From positions 185,554 through 249,553 of the forward strand of contig NZ_LOHF01000003.1 in assembly GCF_002158995.1 (NCBI RefSeq): a stretch of DNA of 64,000 nt, written 5' to 3'. Source of the DNA: Pseudomonas caspiana (GTDB taxonomy: Bacteria > Pseudomonadota > Gammaproteobacteria > Pseudomonadales > Pseudomonadaceae). Below, in pieces: positions 23,298-32,377 of this stretch. The translations under genes and the position numbers were made by a program. The notes beneath the pieces are model-generated. The model searched no databases. It saw only the letters and a list, made by a program, of their open reading frames with translations, and was not told the DNA's origin. Within the stretch, counting starts at the first letter, position 1. Each line of letters begins with the position of its first letter.

Positions 23298-24716
23298 GTG
23301 GCCGCCAATATCGAAGATAGCCGCTCAGCCCGCTTTGCCCTGCGTTGCGCCAAATGGGCGGAACGCTGGTTTCCCGATTCATGGGTGTTCGCTGCACTGG
23401 CAGTGGTTATCGTCACGGTGGCGACCCTGGCCATGGGCGCCAAGCCTGCAGACGCCGCAAAAGCCTTCGGTGACGGGTTCTGGAGCTTGATTCCCTTCAC
23501 CATGCAAATGGCCTTCGTGGTTATCGGCGGTTACGTGGTCGCCAGCTCGCCCCCGGCCGTAAAGCTCATTGACCGGCTGGCACGCATCCCGAAAAACGGT
23601 CGTTCGGCAGTGGCGTGGGTTGCGCTGATTTCCATGGTCGCCTCGCTGCTCAACTGGGGCTTGTCGCTGGTATTCGGTGGTTTGCTGGTCCGCGCCCTCG
23701 CCCGCCGTACCGACCTGCGCATGGACTATCGTGCAGCAGGTGCCGCGGCTTATCTGGGGCTGGGAGCCGTGTGGGCGTTGGGGCTTTCATCCTCGGCCGC
23801 GCAGTTGCAAGCCAACCCAGGCAGCCTGCCGCCGTCGATCCTCGCCATTACTGGCGTTATCCCGTTCACCGAAACGATTTTCCTCTGGCAGTCCGGTGTA
23901 TTGCTCGCCGCTTTAGTGGTGGTTTCTCTGGTGGTCGCTTACGCCACAGCGCCGGGCCCGAACAGCGCCAAGGATGCCCAGGCCTGCGGCGTCGATCCGT
24001 CGTTCAGCATGCCTGAGCTGCCTGCGCGCACTCGCCCGGGCGAATGGCTGGAATACAGTCCGCTGCTGATCATTCTGATGGTGCTGCTGGCGTCCGGCTG
24101 GATCTTCAACGAGTTTTCCACCAAGCCCGCGATCACCGCGATTTCCGGCCTGAATACTTACAACTTCCTGTTCATCATGGTCGGCGCGCTGCTGCACTGG
24201 CGTCCGCGCAGCTTTCTTGATGCAGTGACGCGAGCAGTGCCGACCACCACGGGCGTGCTGATCCAGTTCCCGCTGTATGGCTCCATCGCGGCACTGATGA
24301 CCACCGTCAAAGGCACCGATGCGCAAACCCTGGCGCATCACATCTCGACGTTCTTCACCAGCATCGCCTCCCATGATACTTATGCGCTGCTGATGGGCGT
24401 GTACTCGGCAGTACTGGGCTTCTTCATTCCGTCGGGCGGTGGCAAGTGGATCATCGAAGCGCCCTATGTAATGCAGGTCGCCAATGACCTCGAATATCAC
24501 CTGGGTTGGGCCGTACAGATCTACAACGCTGCAGAAGCGCTGCCGAACCTGATCAATCCGTTCTACATGTTGCCACTGCTGGGCGTGCTGGGTCTGAAGG
24601 CCCGGGACTTGATCGGCTTCTCGTTCGTGCAATTGTTGGTGCACACACCGCTGGTGTTGTTCCTGCTGTGGATTCTGGGCTCGACCCTGGCGTACATACC
24701 GCCGATGCGTCCGTAG
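23298..24716 (+). CDS. atoE: Short-chain fatty acid transporter, AtoE family
   Basis: I place the start at GTG 23298 (472 residues), since AGAGGAC precedes it at proper distance. A longer frame from ATG 23202 would begin inside the REP pair and is artificial. The protein has about 11 hydrophobic helices, the early WFPDSWVFA segment, and the PSGGGKWIIEAPYVM motif typical of AtoE. It should import acetoacetate or short-chain fatty acids, feeding the CoA-transferase encoded upstream. A further REP pair follows the stop. Confidence 0.9.
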   Translation: MAANIEDSRSARFALRCAKWAERWFPDSWVFAALAVVIVTVATLAMGAKPADAAKAFGDGFWSLIPFTMQMAFVVIGGYVVASSPPAVKLIDRLARIPKNGRSAVAWVALISMVASLLNWGLSLVFGGLLVRALARRTDLRMDYRAAGAAAYLGLGAVWALGLSSSAAQLQANPGSLPPSILAITGVIPFTETIFLWQSGVLLAALVVVSLVVAYATAPGPNSAKDAQACGVDPSFSMPELPARTRPGEWLEYSPLLIILMVLLASGWIFNEFSTKPAITAISGLNTYNFLFIMVGALLHWRPRSFLDAVTRAVPTTTGVLIQFPLYGSIAALMTTVKGTDAQTLAHHISTFFTSIASHDTYALLMGVYSAVLGFFIPSGGGKWIIEAPYVMQVANDLEYHLGWAVQIYNAAEALPNLINPFYMLPLLGVLGLKARDLIGFSFVQLLVHTPLVLFLLWILGSTLAYIPPMRP

Positions 24717-24752
24717 TGCTAAAAATGTGTCCCTCCAATGGAAGAGCTTTTT

Positions 24753-24827
24753 CTGTAGGAGCTGCCGAAGGCTGCGAAGCATTTCATCCTGACAGACCGC
24801 TATCGCAGCCTTCGGCAGCTCCTACAG
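24753..24827. repeat. REP pair, family A, between convergent atoE and marR
   Basis: CTGTAGGAGCTGCCGAAGG... (from 24753) and its inverse ending CCTACAG (24827) enclose about 25 bases. This is a near-consensus copy in the classic place between two convergent genes, where it may also act as a terminator. Confidence 0.92.
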
Positions 24828-24851
24828 GTCTTGTTTTTGCCACATCATGAC

Positions 24852-25346
24852 TCAGGCTGAACAATCGTCGCCATAATCCAGCGCGGCGACTTTGGCCAGC
24901 AGCTCGCGCAGTTCACAGGCCTGCTGCCGACCCAGCGACTTTTCAAAGCATTGTTGAGCCTGTTCCCACAGCACCTGGGATTCCAGCAGCTTGTCGAGGC
25001 CGGCCTGCGTCAATCGCACTCGGCGGCTGCGCTTGTCCTGCGGGTCGACCTCTACCGAGATCAGCCCCTCACGCTCCAGTGGTTTGAGGTTTTGTGCCAG
25101 CGCCGAGCGATCAATGACCAGAATCGCCGCCAACTCAGTCACCGCCGGTGACTGATTGCGTGCTACCTGAATCAGGATCGAACGCTGTGTCGAACGCAGA
25201 CCGCAGGGTGCCAGAACCGAGTCGTACAACTGCGAAATACGCCGGGTCGCCTTGCGCAGACTGGTTGCATGGCAGAGCACTCGCGGAGCAATGCGCAAGC
25301 TGTCGGGAATCTGCAACACAGCGACTGTCGTCGGACTCTGGCTCAT
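24852..25346 (-). CDS. MarR-family transcriptional regulator
   Basis: The 164-residue protein has the MarR winged helix-turn-helix in mid-sequence (VTELAAILVIDRSALAQNLKPLEREGLI, then the wing DPQDKRSRRVRLT). Helices on both sides would form the dimer interface. Such proteins usually repress genes for efflux or aromatic metabolism and lose binding when a small ligand or oxidant is present. Two Cys (near 37 and at the C-terminus) could be redox-sensitive, but nothing shows it. It is not adjacent to an obvious divergent target. Confidence 0.88.
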   Translation of the reverse strand: MSQSPTTVAVLQIPDSLRIAPRVLCHATSLRKATRRISQLYDSVLAPCGLRSTQRSILIQVARNQSPAVTELAAILVIDRSALAQNLKPLEREGLISVEVDPQDKRSRRVRLTQAGLDKLLESQVLWEQAQQCFEKSLGRQQACELRELLAKVAALDYGDDCSA

Positions 25347-25445
25347 ATAGGTGCCTGCGCAAATACGTCAATCAAGGAACGGCAAGTGGCCAAGGCTGGC
25401 ACATCCCCGTGTGAAGCGACAACCACGACGGACACATGCAAGGCA

Positions 25446-26012
25446 TCAGGCGCGCTCATGAATCCCGTCCAGCCGCCCACGACCGATGACTGAGCCGTCT
25501 ATGGCTTTGAGCAACTGATTGCGATTGGGAGGACTGTCGAAATCCAGCTGTCGATCCAGCGCCAGTAACTGAAAGCTGTATCGATGCGGACCATGGCCAA
25601 TCAGAGGCTGCGGCCCGATATAGGTCGCGCCGCCAAATGTGTTGCGCCCCAAGGTCAGCAAGCCGCGTGACGCAGTGCTTAACGCCCCGACAGGTAGCCC
25701 GTTGAGCTGCGGCGAAATACCGACGGCAATTGCATGGACAAACGCAAAGGGTATCGGCGCATCGGCGTCTTCAACGATCAGTACCAGCTCCTTTGTGCCG
25801 GTTGGCAGCCCATGCCACTCCAATGGCGGCGAAAGATTACCGCCCTTGGCCGATCCGACATGGGACTGCGGAATCTGCGCCATGGAGGCGAACGCCGGGC
25901 TGCGCACGTCAATGACCACCGGCGAAAACGCCACGGCCTTGTGATTCCAGATCAGCTTGTTCTCGGTCGCACCACGCCCGCGCAACACGCGCCCCAACAG
26001 ACGGCTGAGCAT
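25446..26012 (-). CDS. YbhB/YbcL family (PEBP/Raf kinase inhibitor-like) protein
   Basis: I choose the ATG at 26012 (188 residues): AGGAGG lies nine bases before it, whereas the frame's earlier ATG sits on the wrong side of that site. The PEBP signature is clear: SPPLEWHGLPTGTKELVLIVEDADAP, later GPHRYSFQLLALD. The N-terminal ~30 residues are basic. Members bind phospholipids or small anions; the physiological role in bacteria is mostly unknown. It is a single gene. Confidence 0.87.
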   Translation of the reverse strand: MLSRLLGRVLRGRGATENKLIWNHKAVAFSPVVIDVRSPAFASMAQIPQSHVGSAKGGNLSPPLEWHGLPTGTKELVLIVEDADAPIPFAFVHAIAVGISPQLNGLPVGALSTASRGLLTLGRNTFGGATYIGPQPLIGHGPHRYSFQLLALDRQLDFDSPPNRNQLLKAIDGSVIGRGRLDGIHERA

Positions 26013-26260
26013 CCTGACGATCCTCCTCTGCATATGAAACAGGACGATAGCCCGCTGAGAGGATTTAAAAAAGCAATTCGCGCAGGTAAGTGAGAAAGAA
26101 GATGCAGCTCGAGAGAACCGCCCGTGGCAATCTAAACCGTGGCCACGGCTTTAATCGGTAAAGCTGCAGGTCACCAGACAAAAATTTAATGAGTTTTCTG
26201 GCCTTTTCCCGGCTAAGCCGCTCCCCACGCAGACGGTGTAAAACTATTGCGGTAGTACGT

Positions 26261-26950
26261 TCAGGCAACAGGGTCTCCAATATTGGTTTCAAGAATATCC
26301 AGCGTCAATGGAACGACGACTTTCTGATCAATGAAAAGCGGCTCCTTGGGCTTGCAACAAGAAACATACGCCCACCAATGCTGATCAAATGCCTCCGAGT
26401 TATTAATCCCGACAGTATTACCATTGGGCGCAATGATTGAAACGTCATCCAGCACACCGGCGGTTAAAATACTGGATGTTAGCGCGCGTCCGCCGCATAG
26501 AACGCTCCATTCGGCAGATGAACTACCGGAAGAAGCGACATAATAATCAAGAGACTGGAGGCTCCTGGTCAGAGAACTATATTGTGTTCGTTTCTCAGTG
26601 ACAAGATCATTAAAAAAACCTTTGAAATCAACGAACATGTCATGCTTGGCTTTTATCTGATAGCTAGTATGCCCATCATCAAACTGGCGACAAATAAACC
26701 AGAACTGCTGACGAGGAGTTGCGGCGGTGCCCCCTCGGGGCATTGTTGTAGCAGCCAGGTACTTTTGCTCTTCAGTGCCTCGGAAATAAACATCCTTAGC
26801 CCCTGATTGCAACTGCTCGTCTGAAAGAGGGACATAGGCAGACGACCCCGAGCTTAAGGTTATTCTGGAAAAGTCAAAATAGGCGGTTTTATTTTTTTGG
26901 TATAGCCGAACTGCGGCCCTGAACGACAACTCTTTAATGGTAGTAGCCAT
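26261..26950 (-). CDS. Unrecognised 229-residue protein (orphan)
   Basis: I start at the ATG at 26950, which has AAGGAG eight bases upstream. The protein is soluble, without signal peptide or membrane helix, and rich in Ser, Thr, Phe, Tyr and Trp. Several short strand-like stretches (SSAYVPLSD, FWFICRQFDD, WWAYVSCCKP) suggest a beta-rich fold. I do not recognise any family. Its DNA, with about 150 bases on each side, is more AT-rich than the neighbouring genes, which together with the lack of relatives suggests horizontal origin. No partner gene is adjacent. Confidence 0.65.
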   Translation of the reverse strand: MATTIKELSFRAAVRLYQKNKTAYFDFSRITLSSGSSAYVPLSDEQLQSGAKDVYFRGTEEQKYLAATTMPRGGTAATPRQQFWFICRQFDDGHTSYQIKAKHDMFVDFKGFFNDLVTEKRTQYSSLTRSLQSLDYYVASSGSSSAEWSVLCGGRALTSSILTAGVLDDVSIIAPNGNTVGINNSEAFDQHWWAYVSCCKPKEPLFIDQKVVVPLTLDILETNIGDPVA

Positions 26951-27193
26951 CACAACTCTCCTTGTTAATCGCACACTAACAAGTATTGAATCTAATACCG
27001 TCTATTCAAATGGACAACTGTCATAAATGACAGTTTTTGGAAACATATGTGCATTGATGAGTCGCCGGTTAATTCGCCTCGCTATAACGCTGTCTTCAAC
27101 GCATGTAAACAGCGCCTCCAGGCCGTGTCATGATGCTTACTTCATGATACGACCTGCGCTTATTGATTGAGGAAGCCCATCAACGCTTTCCGG

Positions 27194-28129
27194 TCAATCA
27201 TGTATTGGCGTCAACACCGGTTTGCCTGCAAAGAACGCCAGCAAGTTATCGGCCACCATTTGCACCGTCGCTTCTGATGCTTCCGGCGACAAGCCGCCTA
27301 CATGCGGGGTCAGGACCACGTTGTCGAGGACCTTCAGTGCATCCGGAACCCGCGGCTCATCGTCAAAGACATCCAGCGCCGCACCGGCAATTCGCCGCTG
27401 CTGCAGGGCATCAACCAGCGCAGCGGTATCGATCACACTGGCCCGTGCGATGTTGACCACGAACCCTTGCGGCCCCAGAGCTTCAAGGACCTGACTGTCG
27501 ATAAGGTGTTGAGTCCCGCCACCACCCGGTGTGGCGATGACGAGAAAGTCCGAAGCGCTGGCCAACTCAAGAGGCGTTGCGCGGTAGTCGTAGTCCACAT
27601 CGGTACGGGGCTTGCGATTGTGATAGCTCACCACGACGCCAAAGCCCGCCGCTCGCCGGGCGATTGCCAGGCCAACCGCGCCAAGCCCGAGAATGCCAAG
27701 ACGCTTGCCCTCTAACGAAGGACGCGTCTCCTTGCGCCACTCGCCGCGACGCACCGAAGCGTCCGCTTGAGGAATATCACGCACGATAGACAGCAACAAC
27801 GACATCGCATGATCGGCCACTGTGGGGGCGTTCACGCCTGCGCCATTAGTGACCGTAATACCCCGCGCCTGGGCGGCAGCGAGGTCGACGTGTTCATACC
27901 CGGCGCCCAGCACGCAAATGATCTGCAGATGCGGCAGCGCCGCGATCTCCTCGGCATACAACCCGAGCGGTCCGCGGGTCAAAACCGCAGTAATTTCGTC
28001 GCTGCGGGTGGCGATGGCTTCAGCACGCGCTGCGGGGGTCGGTGCCAGTATCAGTCGGTAGCCGCTGTCTTCAAGAATGGGCAGATATTCATTAACGCTC
28101 TCGACCAGCACCAAAACTGTGGTTGTCAT
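27194..28129 (-). CDS. D-2-hydroxyacid dehydrogenase (glyoxylate/hydroxypyruvate reductase-like)
   Basis: The 311-residue protein shows the family plan. The Rossmann motif LGLGAVGLAIARRAAGFG in mid-protein is followed by YHNRKPR; the two basic residues after the strand suggest NADPH, not NADH. Arg in VVNIARASVID, Glu in DVFDDEP and His in LTPHVGG form the catalytic set. It should reduce short 2-oxo acids such as glyoxylate or hydroxypyruvate; the true substrate is open. The MOSC gene lies 49 bases upstream on the same strand. Confidence 0.9.
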   Translation of the reverse strand: MTTTVLVLVESVNEYLPILEDSGYRLILAPTPAARAEAIATRSDEITAVLTRGPLGLYAEEIAALPHLQIICVLGAGYEHVDLAAAQARGITVTNGAGVNAPTVADHAMSLLLSIVRDIPQADASVRRGEWRKETRPSLEGKRLGILGLGAVGLAIARRAAGFGVVVSYHNRKPRTDVDYDYRATPLELASASDFLVIATPGGGGTQHLIDSQVLEALGPQGFVVNIARASVIDTAALVDALQQRRIAGAALDVFDDEPRVPDALKVLDNVVLTPHVGGLSPEASEATVQMVADNLLAFFAGKPVLTPIHD

Positions 28130-28178
28130 GCAGGGCTCCGCAAACCATGAAAAAAGGGACAGTACCTGAGTCGAGGCT

Positions 28179-28988
28179 TCACTCCAACACTGTCACCGGC
28201 ATGCCGACTTCGATGATGCCCGGCCCGTCGTTGACCATGTTCTGCCCGAACCAGACGTCGCCCTCACGTTCACGATAAGTCTTCAAGGTCGTCAGCGGTT
28301 CGCGGTCCGCATTGCGTTCGCCAGTGGCGGGATCGATAGTGGTCAGGATGCAGCGCGTGCATCCCTTGAGCAGGCGAAACTCGATGTCACCGATACGAAT
28401 GCGCTTCCAGCCATCCTCGGCGAATGCTTCGGCCCCTTCCACCACCAGGTTCGGCCGAAAACGCAGCATCTCCTGAGGACGGCCGATCTTCGCCGAAAGG
28501 TCATCGAGAGAGGCCTGACCGATCAGCAACAAGGGGAAACCGTCGGCAAACCCGACCCGCTTATCGTCCACGCCAAGACCGCCGGGCAACATGCGCGCGC
28601 GGTCAGCCGGTACATGCACCATGCGGGTCGGTTTACCAATAAAATCGCTGACCCAACGAGCGGCCTCGTCACCGGCATCCGGAACACGCAACGTGTCACG
28701 CCACACCGTAACGCCGCGTAGAGACTGTTCGATATTTTGCGGGACAGGGATATCCAGCGCCGCGAAGCCTGGCGCCTGAAGGGTCACGCCACCGTCGGCG
28801 CTCAATAGCACTGACAATTGCGACATGTGCGGCAAGGCACGCTGAGTGAGAAACCGGCCACTGGCCTCGTCCACCAACATCCAGCGTCGATCCCCGGTCA
28901 TCCCCAACTCGTCAAACGACGCCTGCTGCAAGACTTCAGCCTTGCAGGATTTGAGGGGGAAACGATAGAGCGCACTGAGATGCATCAT
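28179..28988 (-). CDS. MOSC domain protein (YcbX-like)
   Basis: The 269-residue protein has the MOSC N-terminal beta-barrel domain (about 1-110; LYRFPLKSCKAEVL) and the MOSC catalytic domain (about 115-265). The molybdenum-ligating Cys lies in LLKGCTRCILTTIDPATG. YcbX-type enzymes use molybdenum cofactor to reduce N-hydroxylated compounds such as hydroxylaminopurine; the C-terminal ferredoxin domain of E. coli YcbX is missing, so an external electron donor would be needed. Two ATG codons lie side by side at the start, with AAGGA upstream favouring the first. Confidence 0.88.
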   Translation of the reverse strand: MMHLSALYRFPLKSCKAEVLQQASFDELGMTGDRRWMLVDEASGRFLTQRALPHMSQLSVLLSADGGVTLQAPGFAALDIPVPQNIEQSLRGVTVWRDTLRVPDAGDEAARWVSDFIGKPTRMVHVPADRARMLPGGLGVDDKRVGFADGFPLLLIGQASLDDLSAKIGRPQEMLRFRPNLVVEGAEAFAEDGWKRIRIGDIEFRLLKGCTRCILTTIDPATGERNADREPLTTLKTYREREGDVWFGQNMVNDGPGIIEVGMPVTVLE

Positions 28989-29072
28989 GGCCTGGTCCTT
29001 GTTCGGCTTGAATCGCCGTAATCATGAAGGCCACAAGCTTATACGAACTTGATCGGTGTCAGGCATGGCAAT

Positions 29073-29111
29073 GCGAGCCAGGGCGCAGATCAAACGCTGC
29101 GCCTGGCTCGC
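29073..29111 (-). terminator. Hairpin downstream of cheV
   Basis: GCGAGCCAGGGCGCAG (29073-29088) pairs with CTGCGCCTGGCTCGC (29097-29111), with one bulged base and an 8-base loop. It lies 30 bases after the cheV stop on the minus strand. There is no good T run. Confidence 0.5.
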
Positions 29112-29142
29112 TTGCCCAGGCCCATCGGCCCTGGAGGTTCGG

Positions 29143-30072
29143 TCAGCCCTGAACCATGATCAGACGTTCACGGACCACGTCGACCAGTTTGTCCGGCTGG
29201 AACTTGGAGAGGAAGTTGTCACAGCCGACTTTCTTCACCATGGATTCGTTGAAGCTGCCGGACAGCGAGGTATGCAGCACCACGTACAGTTCACGCAGAC
29301 GTGGGTCGTTACGGATTTCGGTAGTCAGGCGATAGCCGTCCATCTCCGGCATTTCCGCGTCGGTAAAGACCATCAACAATTTCTCGGTCATGACCTCACC
29401 GCTGTCAGCCCAGGTCTTGAGCATGTTCAGCGCTTTGAGACCATCACTGGCCACGTGCAGCTTCAGACCCAACTGAGACAACGTATCGCGCAATTGGCTA
29501 AGGGCGACTTTGGAGTCATCCACCAACAGGATTTCACGACCCACTGCACCGGCGAGTACAGGATCCTCGAGCTTCTCGCTGGACACTTTGGCGTTGTACG
29601 GCACGATCTCGGCAAGAACTTTTTCAACATCGATGACTTCAACCAACTGATCGTCAACTTTGCTGATTGCCGTCAGATAATGCTGACGGCCTGCGCTGGC
29701 TGGCGGAGGCATGATTGCATCCCAGTTCATGTTGACGATGCGATCAACGCCACCCACCAGGAAAGCCTGTACCGAGCGGTTGTACTCGGTGACGATAATA
29801 GTGCTGTTCGGCCCCGGTACCAGCGGCTTCATCCCAATGGCCTGGGACAAGTCGATGACCGGCAGGGTCTGGCCACGCAGGTTCACCACACCGCACACAA
29901 ACGAATGACGCTGCGGCATCAGCGTCAGTTTAGGCAGTTGCAGAACTTCCTGAACCTTGAACACGTTGATTGCAAACAGCTGTCGGCCCGCCAGGCGAAA
30001 CATGAGGATTTCAAGGCGGTTCTCGCCCACCAGTTGTGTGCGTTGATCTACCGAGTCGAGAATGCCAGCCAT
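29143..30072 (-). CDS. cheV: Chemotaxis coupling protein CheV
   Basis: The 309-residue protein is CheW-like at the N-terminus (about 18-155; LFAINVFKVQEVL, GVVNLRGQTLPVIDL) and carries a receiver at the C-terminus (about 180-300; Asp185/Asp186, phosphoacceptor Asp238 in FTDAEMPEMDG). CheV couples chemoreceptors to CheA at the inner-face signalling arrays, and phosphorylation of its receiver helps adaptation. AGGAG precedes the ATG. The gene stands apart from other che genes, with a long promoter region upstream containing a perfect dyad. Confidence 0.94.
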   Translation of the reverse strand: MAGILDSVDQRTQLVGENRLEILMFRLAGRQLFAINVFKVQEVLQLPKLTLMPQRHSFVCGVVNLRGQTLPVIDLSQAIGMKPLVPGPNSTIIVTEYNRSVQAFLVGGVDRIVNMNWDAIMPPPASAGRQHYLTAISKVDDQLVEVIDVEKVLAEIVPYNAKVSSEKLEDPVLAGAVGREILLVDDSKVALSQLRDTLSQLGLKLHVASDGLKALNMLKTWADSGEVMTEKLLMVFTDAEMPEMDGYRLTTEIRNDPRLRELYVVLHTSLSGSFNESMVKKVGCDNFLSKFQPDKLVDVVRERLIMVQG

Positions 30073-30637
30073 TTATTGCTCCTGAAGCGTGGGTCACAGT
30101 GAGTCTGCGAAGTTGTTATCGGCTGAAAACAGCGGGACCTTAATAGTAATGAACGTTTAAAAACAAACGTTGATATCACTTTAACATCATGATTTACTCA
30201 TAGGCGAATGACCTGCGCTCATTCCGACCAGTAACCACCGCCGACAACAGCCTGCATGGGCCGTGCGTTCTATACCTAAGGGCAACCCCTAGACCCGCCT
30301 CAGGGCTAACCTGATTTTCGCGCCAAGCGTTAGCCATTATTGTGACACCATTCTCATTATTGAATGGAGTCAAAGTCGTGTTTGCGTTGTCGGCATCCCG
30401 AAAAATATTGCCGTCTCGATTTGCCGCATACGGCGAACGCTTTTTCGTGCCCGCCGCAATTGTGAATTTCAGCTCGGTTCGAAGCCATCAGCGTCCAGGC
30501 GCAACATTGATCAAACGCCCTTCTTTTTCGAAACATTCGGAAGCGCCCTACAGACTTCCGTTTCACTTCCACATTAACGTTCTGCAATACGCACCGGGTA
30601 CTACACTGGAGCGATCCATGACCCATGGAGATACCCC
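30073..30637. other. Long intergenic region upstream of cheV and the Hpt-like gene
   Basis: These 565 bases hold no convincing gene; a 100-codon plus-strand frame at 30342-30644 would overlap the next real start and has no family features. The right part is the leader and promoter of the Hpt-like gene (GGAG before its ATG at 30638), the left part that of cheV. Confidence 0.45.
30152..30171. promoter_or_regulatory. Perfect AACGTTT/AAACGTT dyad upstream of cheV
   Basis: AACGTTT (30152-30158) and AAACGTT (30165-30171) are separated by six bases, about 80 bases before the cheV ATG. The spacing suits a dimeric regulator; no known consensus is matched with confidence. Confidence 0.35.
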
Positions 30638-31108
30638 ATGCTGAACGACAAAGAGTGGCAGCAGATCCACCCCGATTTTTTTGATGAGTCACAGTTACTG
30701 CTGAGCACCTGTCAGGAATGCCTCGCGCACCTGGAAATGATCAGTAATGACCAGGACGCCGTCGAGTGCCTGCTGGGTACCCTGTTCAAATTATCGGAAG
30801 CCGCCGACAACGCTCTGATCCCCTGCACTGCCGATTTCGCGCGCCAGTTGCGGAGCATGCTGAATGCTGCGTGTCCCGGTGTCCGCCTCAGCGATGATGC
30901 GCTGCAGACGCTGGAACACTGCGTCACCCTGTTGGCATGGCAACTTGAACTGATCGACCCACAGACGGGGCAACTGCCACTGGATGACACCGAGCAAAAA
31001 GAACTGCTGGACAAGCTCGCCTACACCTGTGGTTTGGAAATGCCCGAGTTCGCTCAGGAACCACCCCGGCTTCAATCCGAAGGGCAGCACGGATTAGCAG
31101 ACCGCTGA
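30638..31108 (+). CDS. Degenerate Hpt-like (CheA P1-type) protein lacking the phosphohistidine
   Basis: The 156-residue protein is all helical. Residues 14-65 follow the Hpt/CheA-P1 pattern (FFDESQLLLSTCQECLAHLE, then a helix with GTLFKLSEAAD). In active Hpt domains the helix reads LFRxxHTLKG; here Glu54 stands where the His should be and the KG is lost, so phosphotransfer is unlikely. The second half is another helical bundle with a polar tail. It is divergent from cheV, which makes a role in chemotaxis or two-component signalling plausible. The family assignment is by pattern only. Confidence 0.6.
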   Translation: MLNDKEWQQIHPDFFDESQLLLSTCQECLAHLEMISNDQDAVECLLGTLFKLSEAADNALIPCTADFARQLRSMLNAACPGVRLSDDALQTLEHCVTLLAWQLELIDPQTGQLPLDDTEQKELLDKLAYTCGLEMPEFAQEPPRLQSEGQHGLADR

Positions 31109-31483
31109 CTGCCCATAACGGCGTCAGCACACAGCGAAAAAACAGCACACAGATCCCAAACCAGCCCCTGCGGCTCCTCTATAAACCAAACGTGCCTGGG
31201 GCTGCTTTGCCCCACCCTCGCGGTACTGGGCGCATTGACTATCTGCCAGAAGTTATCGAAAAGCCTGCGCCGAGCCAGGGCGACTCGTTCAATCTTTAAA
31301 CATTGATGTAATATCACGACCCGCAGCATTATTGACATGCTGATGATCGCGCAGAATGGTTGATGAAATACCCGAAAAACCGGTAAGAGAAGTAAAGGCG
31401 CGCAGTCTCAATGATTCGCCCGATATTGACCTGGCATCCTGATGGCAGGTTGTTCGCAGTGACCACCCGATGGCTCCATCGCT
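31109..31483. other. Intergenic stretch before the two-component pair
   Basis: These 375 bases contain no gene I can support on either strand and no clear terminator. The right part, AT-rich around 31290-31380, probably holds the promoter of the sensor kinase gene. Confidence 0.4.
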
Positions 31484-32377
31484 ATGCATGCCCGTACCAA
31501 TGTTTTCAGATTTCGGCCGCTAAGTACCAGGAACGCTCTCTGGCTGAATGCCGTTCTATGCATTGGGGCAGCAGTTGGCAATGTTGCGCTGTACCTGACT
31601 TCTGACGAATTCCCCGTTGCCCTGCTACTGCTCAATCTCGCGACCTTTGCCAGCGTCTGGCAAGCGCAGTTGCGCTATGGCCAGTCAATTCGCTTCCAGC
31701 CTCAAGAACTGGCTGACCACATGCTTCAGGTTCAGGAAACCGAACGGCATCGCCTGAGCCGCGAACTGCATGACGACATTGGCCAGATGCTCACCGCAGC
31801 GAAGCTTCAATCCGAATGGCTTAGACGTCGCTTGCCTTCGGAGCTGCTGGAGCACAGCAGGCAGCTCAACGAGACGCTCGACGAAACCCTGGCCAAGGTC
31901 CGCGATGTTTCCGCCATCCTCCATCCGCGTCAACTCACCAGCCTGGGACTTGAAGCAAGCCTGCGCGGGCATCTGCTCCGAACCCTGGCTGACAGCCAGG
32001 TGCGCTGGAGCCTGGAGTGCAAGCAGCAATTGGCGGGTATACCGGAAGAAATGAGCGTCGCGGCATTTCGCATTACCCAGGAAGCCGTGACCAATGTTCT
32101 GCGCCACGCCCAGGCAAAAAACCTGCTGGTGCGCGTACGGCGCTCGCCGCTGGGGCTGGAACTGCATATCAGCGACGACGGCCTGGGGTTTACACCTGCA
32201 GTTGACCCTGCCCTTGAGGGGCAGCGCGGCATGGCTGGCATGACTGAACGCGCAGCCCTCCTGAACGGCACGTGGACGATAAACAGTGAGCCCGGCGCTG
32301 GAACGCGCATCGATGTGCTGCTGCCCTGGACACCCCGAACTCATGAACGAGCAAATCTGAACAAGAAGGCTAGATGA
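31484..32377 (+). CDS. NarL-type sensor histidine kinase (HisKA_3)
   Basis: The 297-residue protein has two hydrophobic helices (about 19-38 and 44-60) and a linker. The HisKA_3 dimerisation domain carries the phosphohistidine in RLSRELHDDIGQ (His96). The ATPase domain follows, with EAVTNVLRHAQA (N box), SDDGLGF and GMAGMTERA. There is no periplasmic sensor domain of size, so the signal may be within or near the membrane. Its last four bases overlap the response regulator start (ATGA). The ribosome-binding site is weak, so the N-terminus is less certain. The stimulus is unknown. Confidence 0.88.
   Translation: MHARTNVFRFRPLSTRNALWLNAVLCIGAAVGNVALYLTSDEFPVALLLLNLATFASVWQAQLRYGQSIRFQPQELADHMLQVQETERHRLSRELHDDIGQMLTAAKLQSEWLRRRLPSELLEHSRQLNETLDETLAKVRDVSAILHPRQLTSLGLEASLRGHLLRTLADSQVRWSLECKQQLAGIPEEMSVAAFRITQEAVTNVLRHAQAKNLLVRVRRSPLGLELHISDDGLGFTPAVDPALEGQRGMAGMTERAALLNGTWTINSEPGAGTRIDVLLPWTPRTHERANLNKKAR

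Noticed and set aside
26065..26292. 75-codon minus-strand frame near the orphan gene
   Set aside because: It overlaps the end of the better-supported 229-residue gene by 32 bases and has a composition dominated by Arg and Leu without family features.
30342..30644. 100-codon plus-strand frame
   Set aside because: It runs into the start of the Hpt-like gene in another frame and lacks a ribosome-binding site; it looks like leader sequence.
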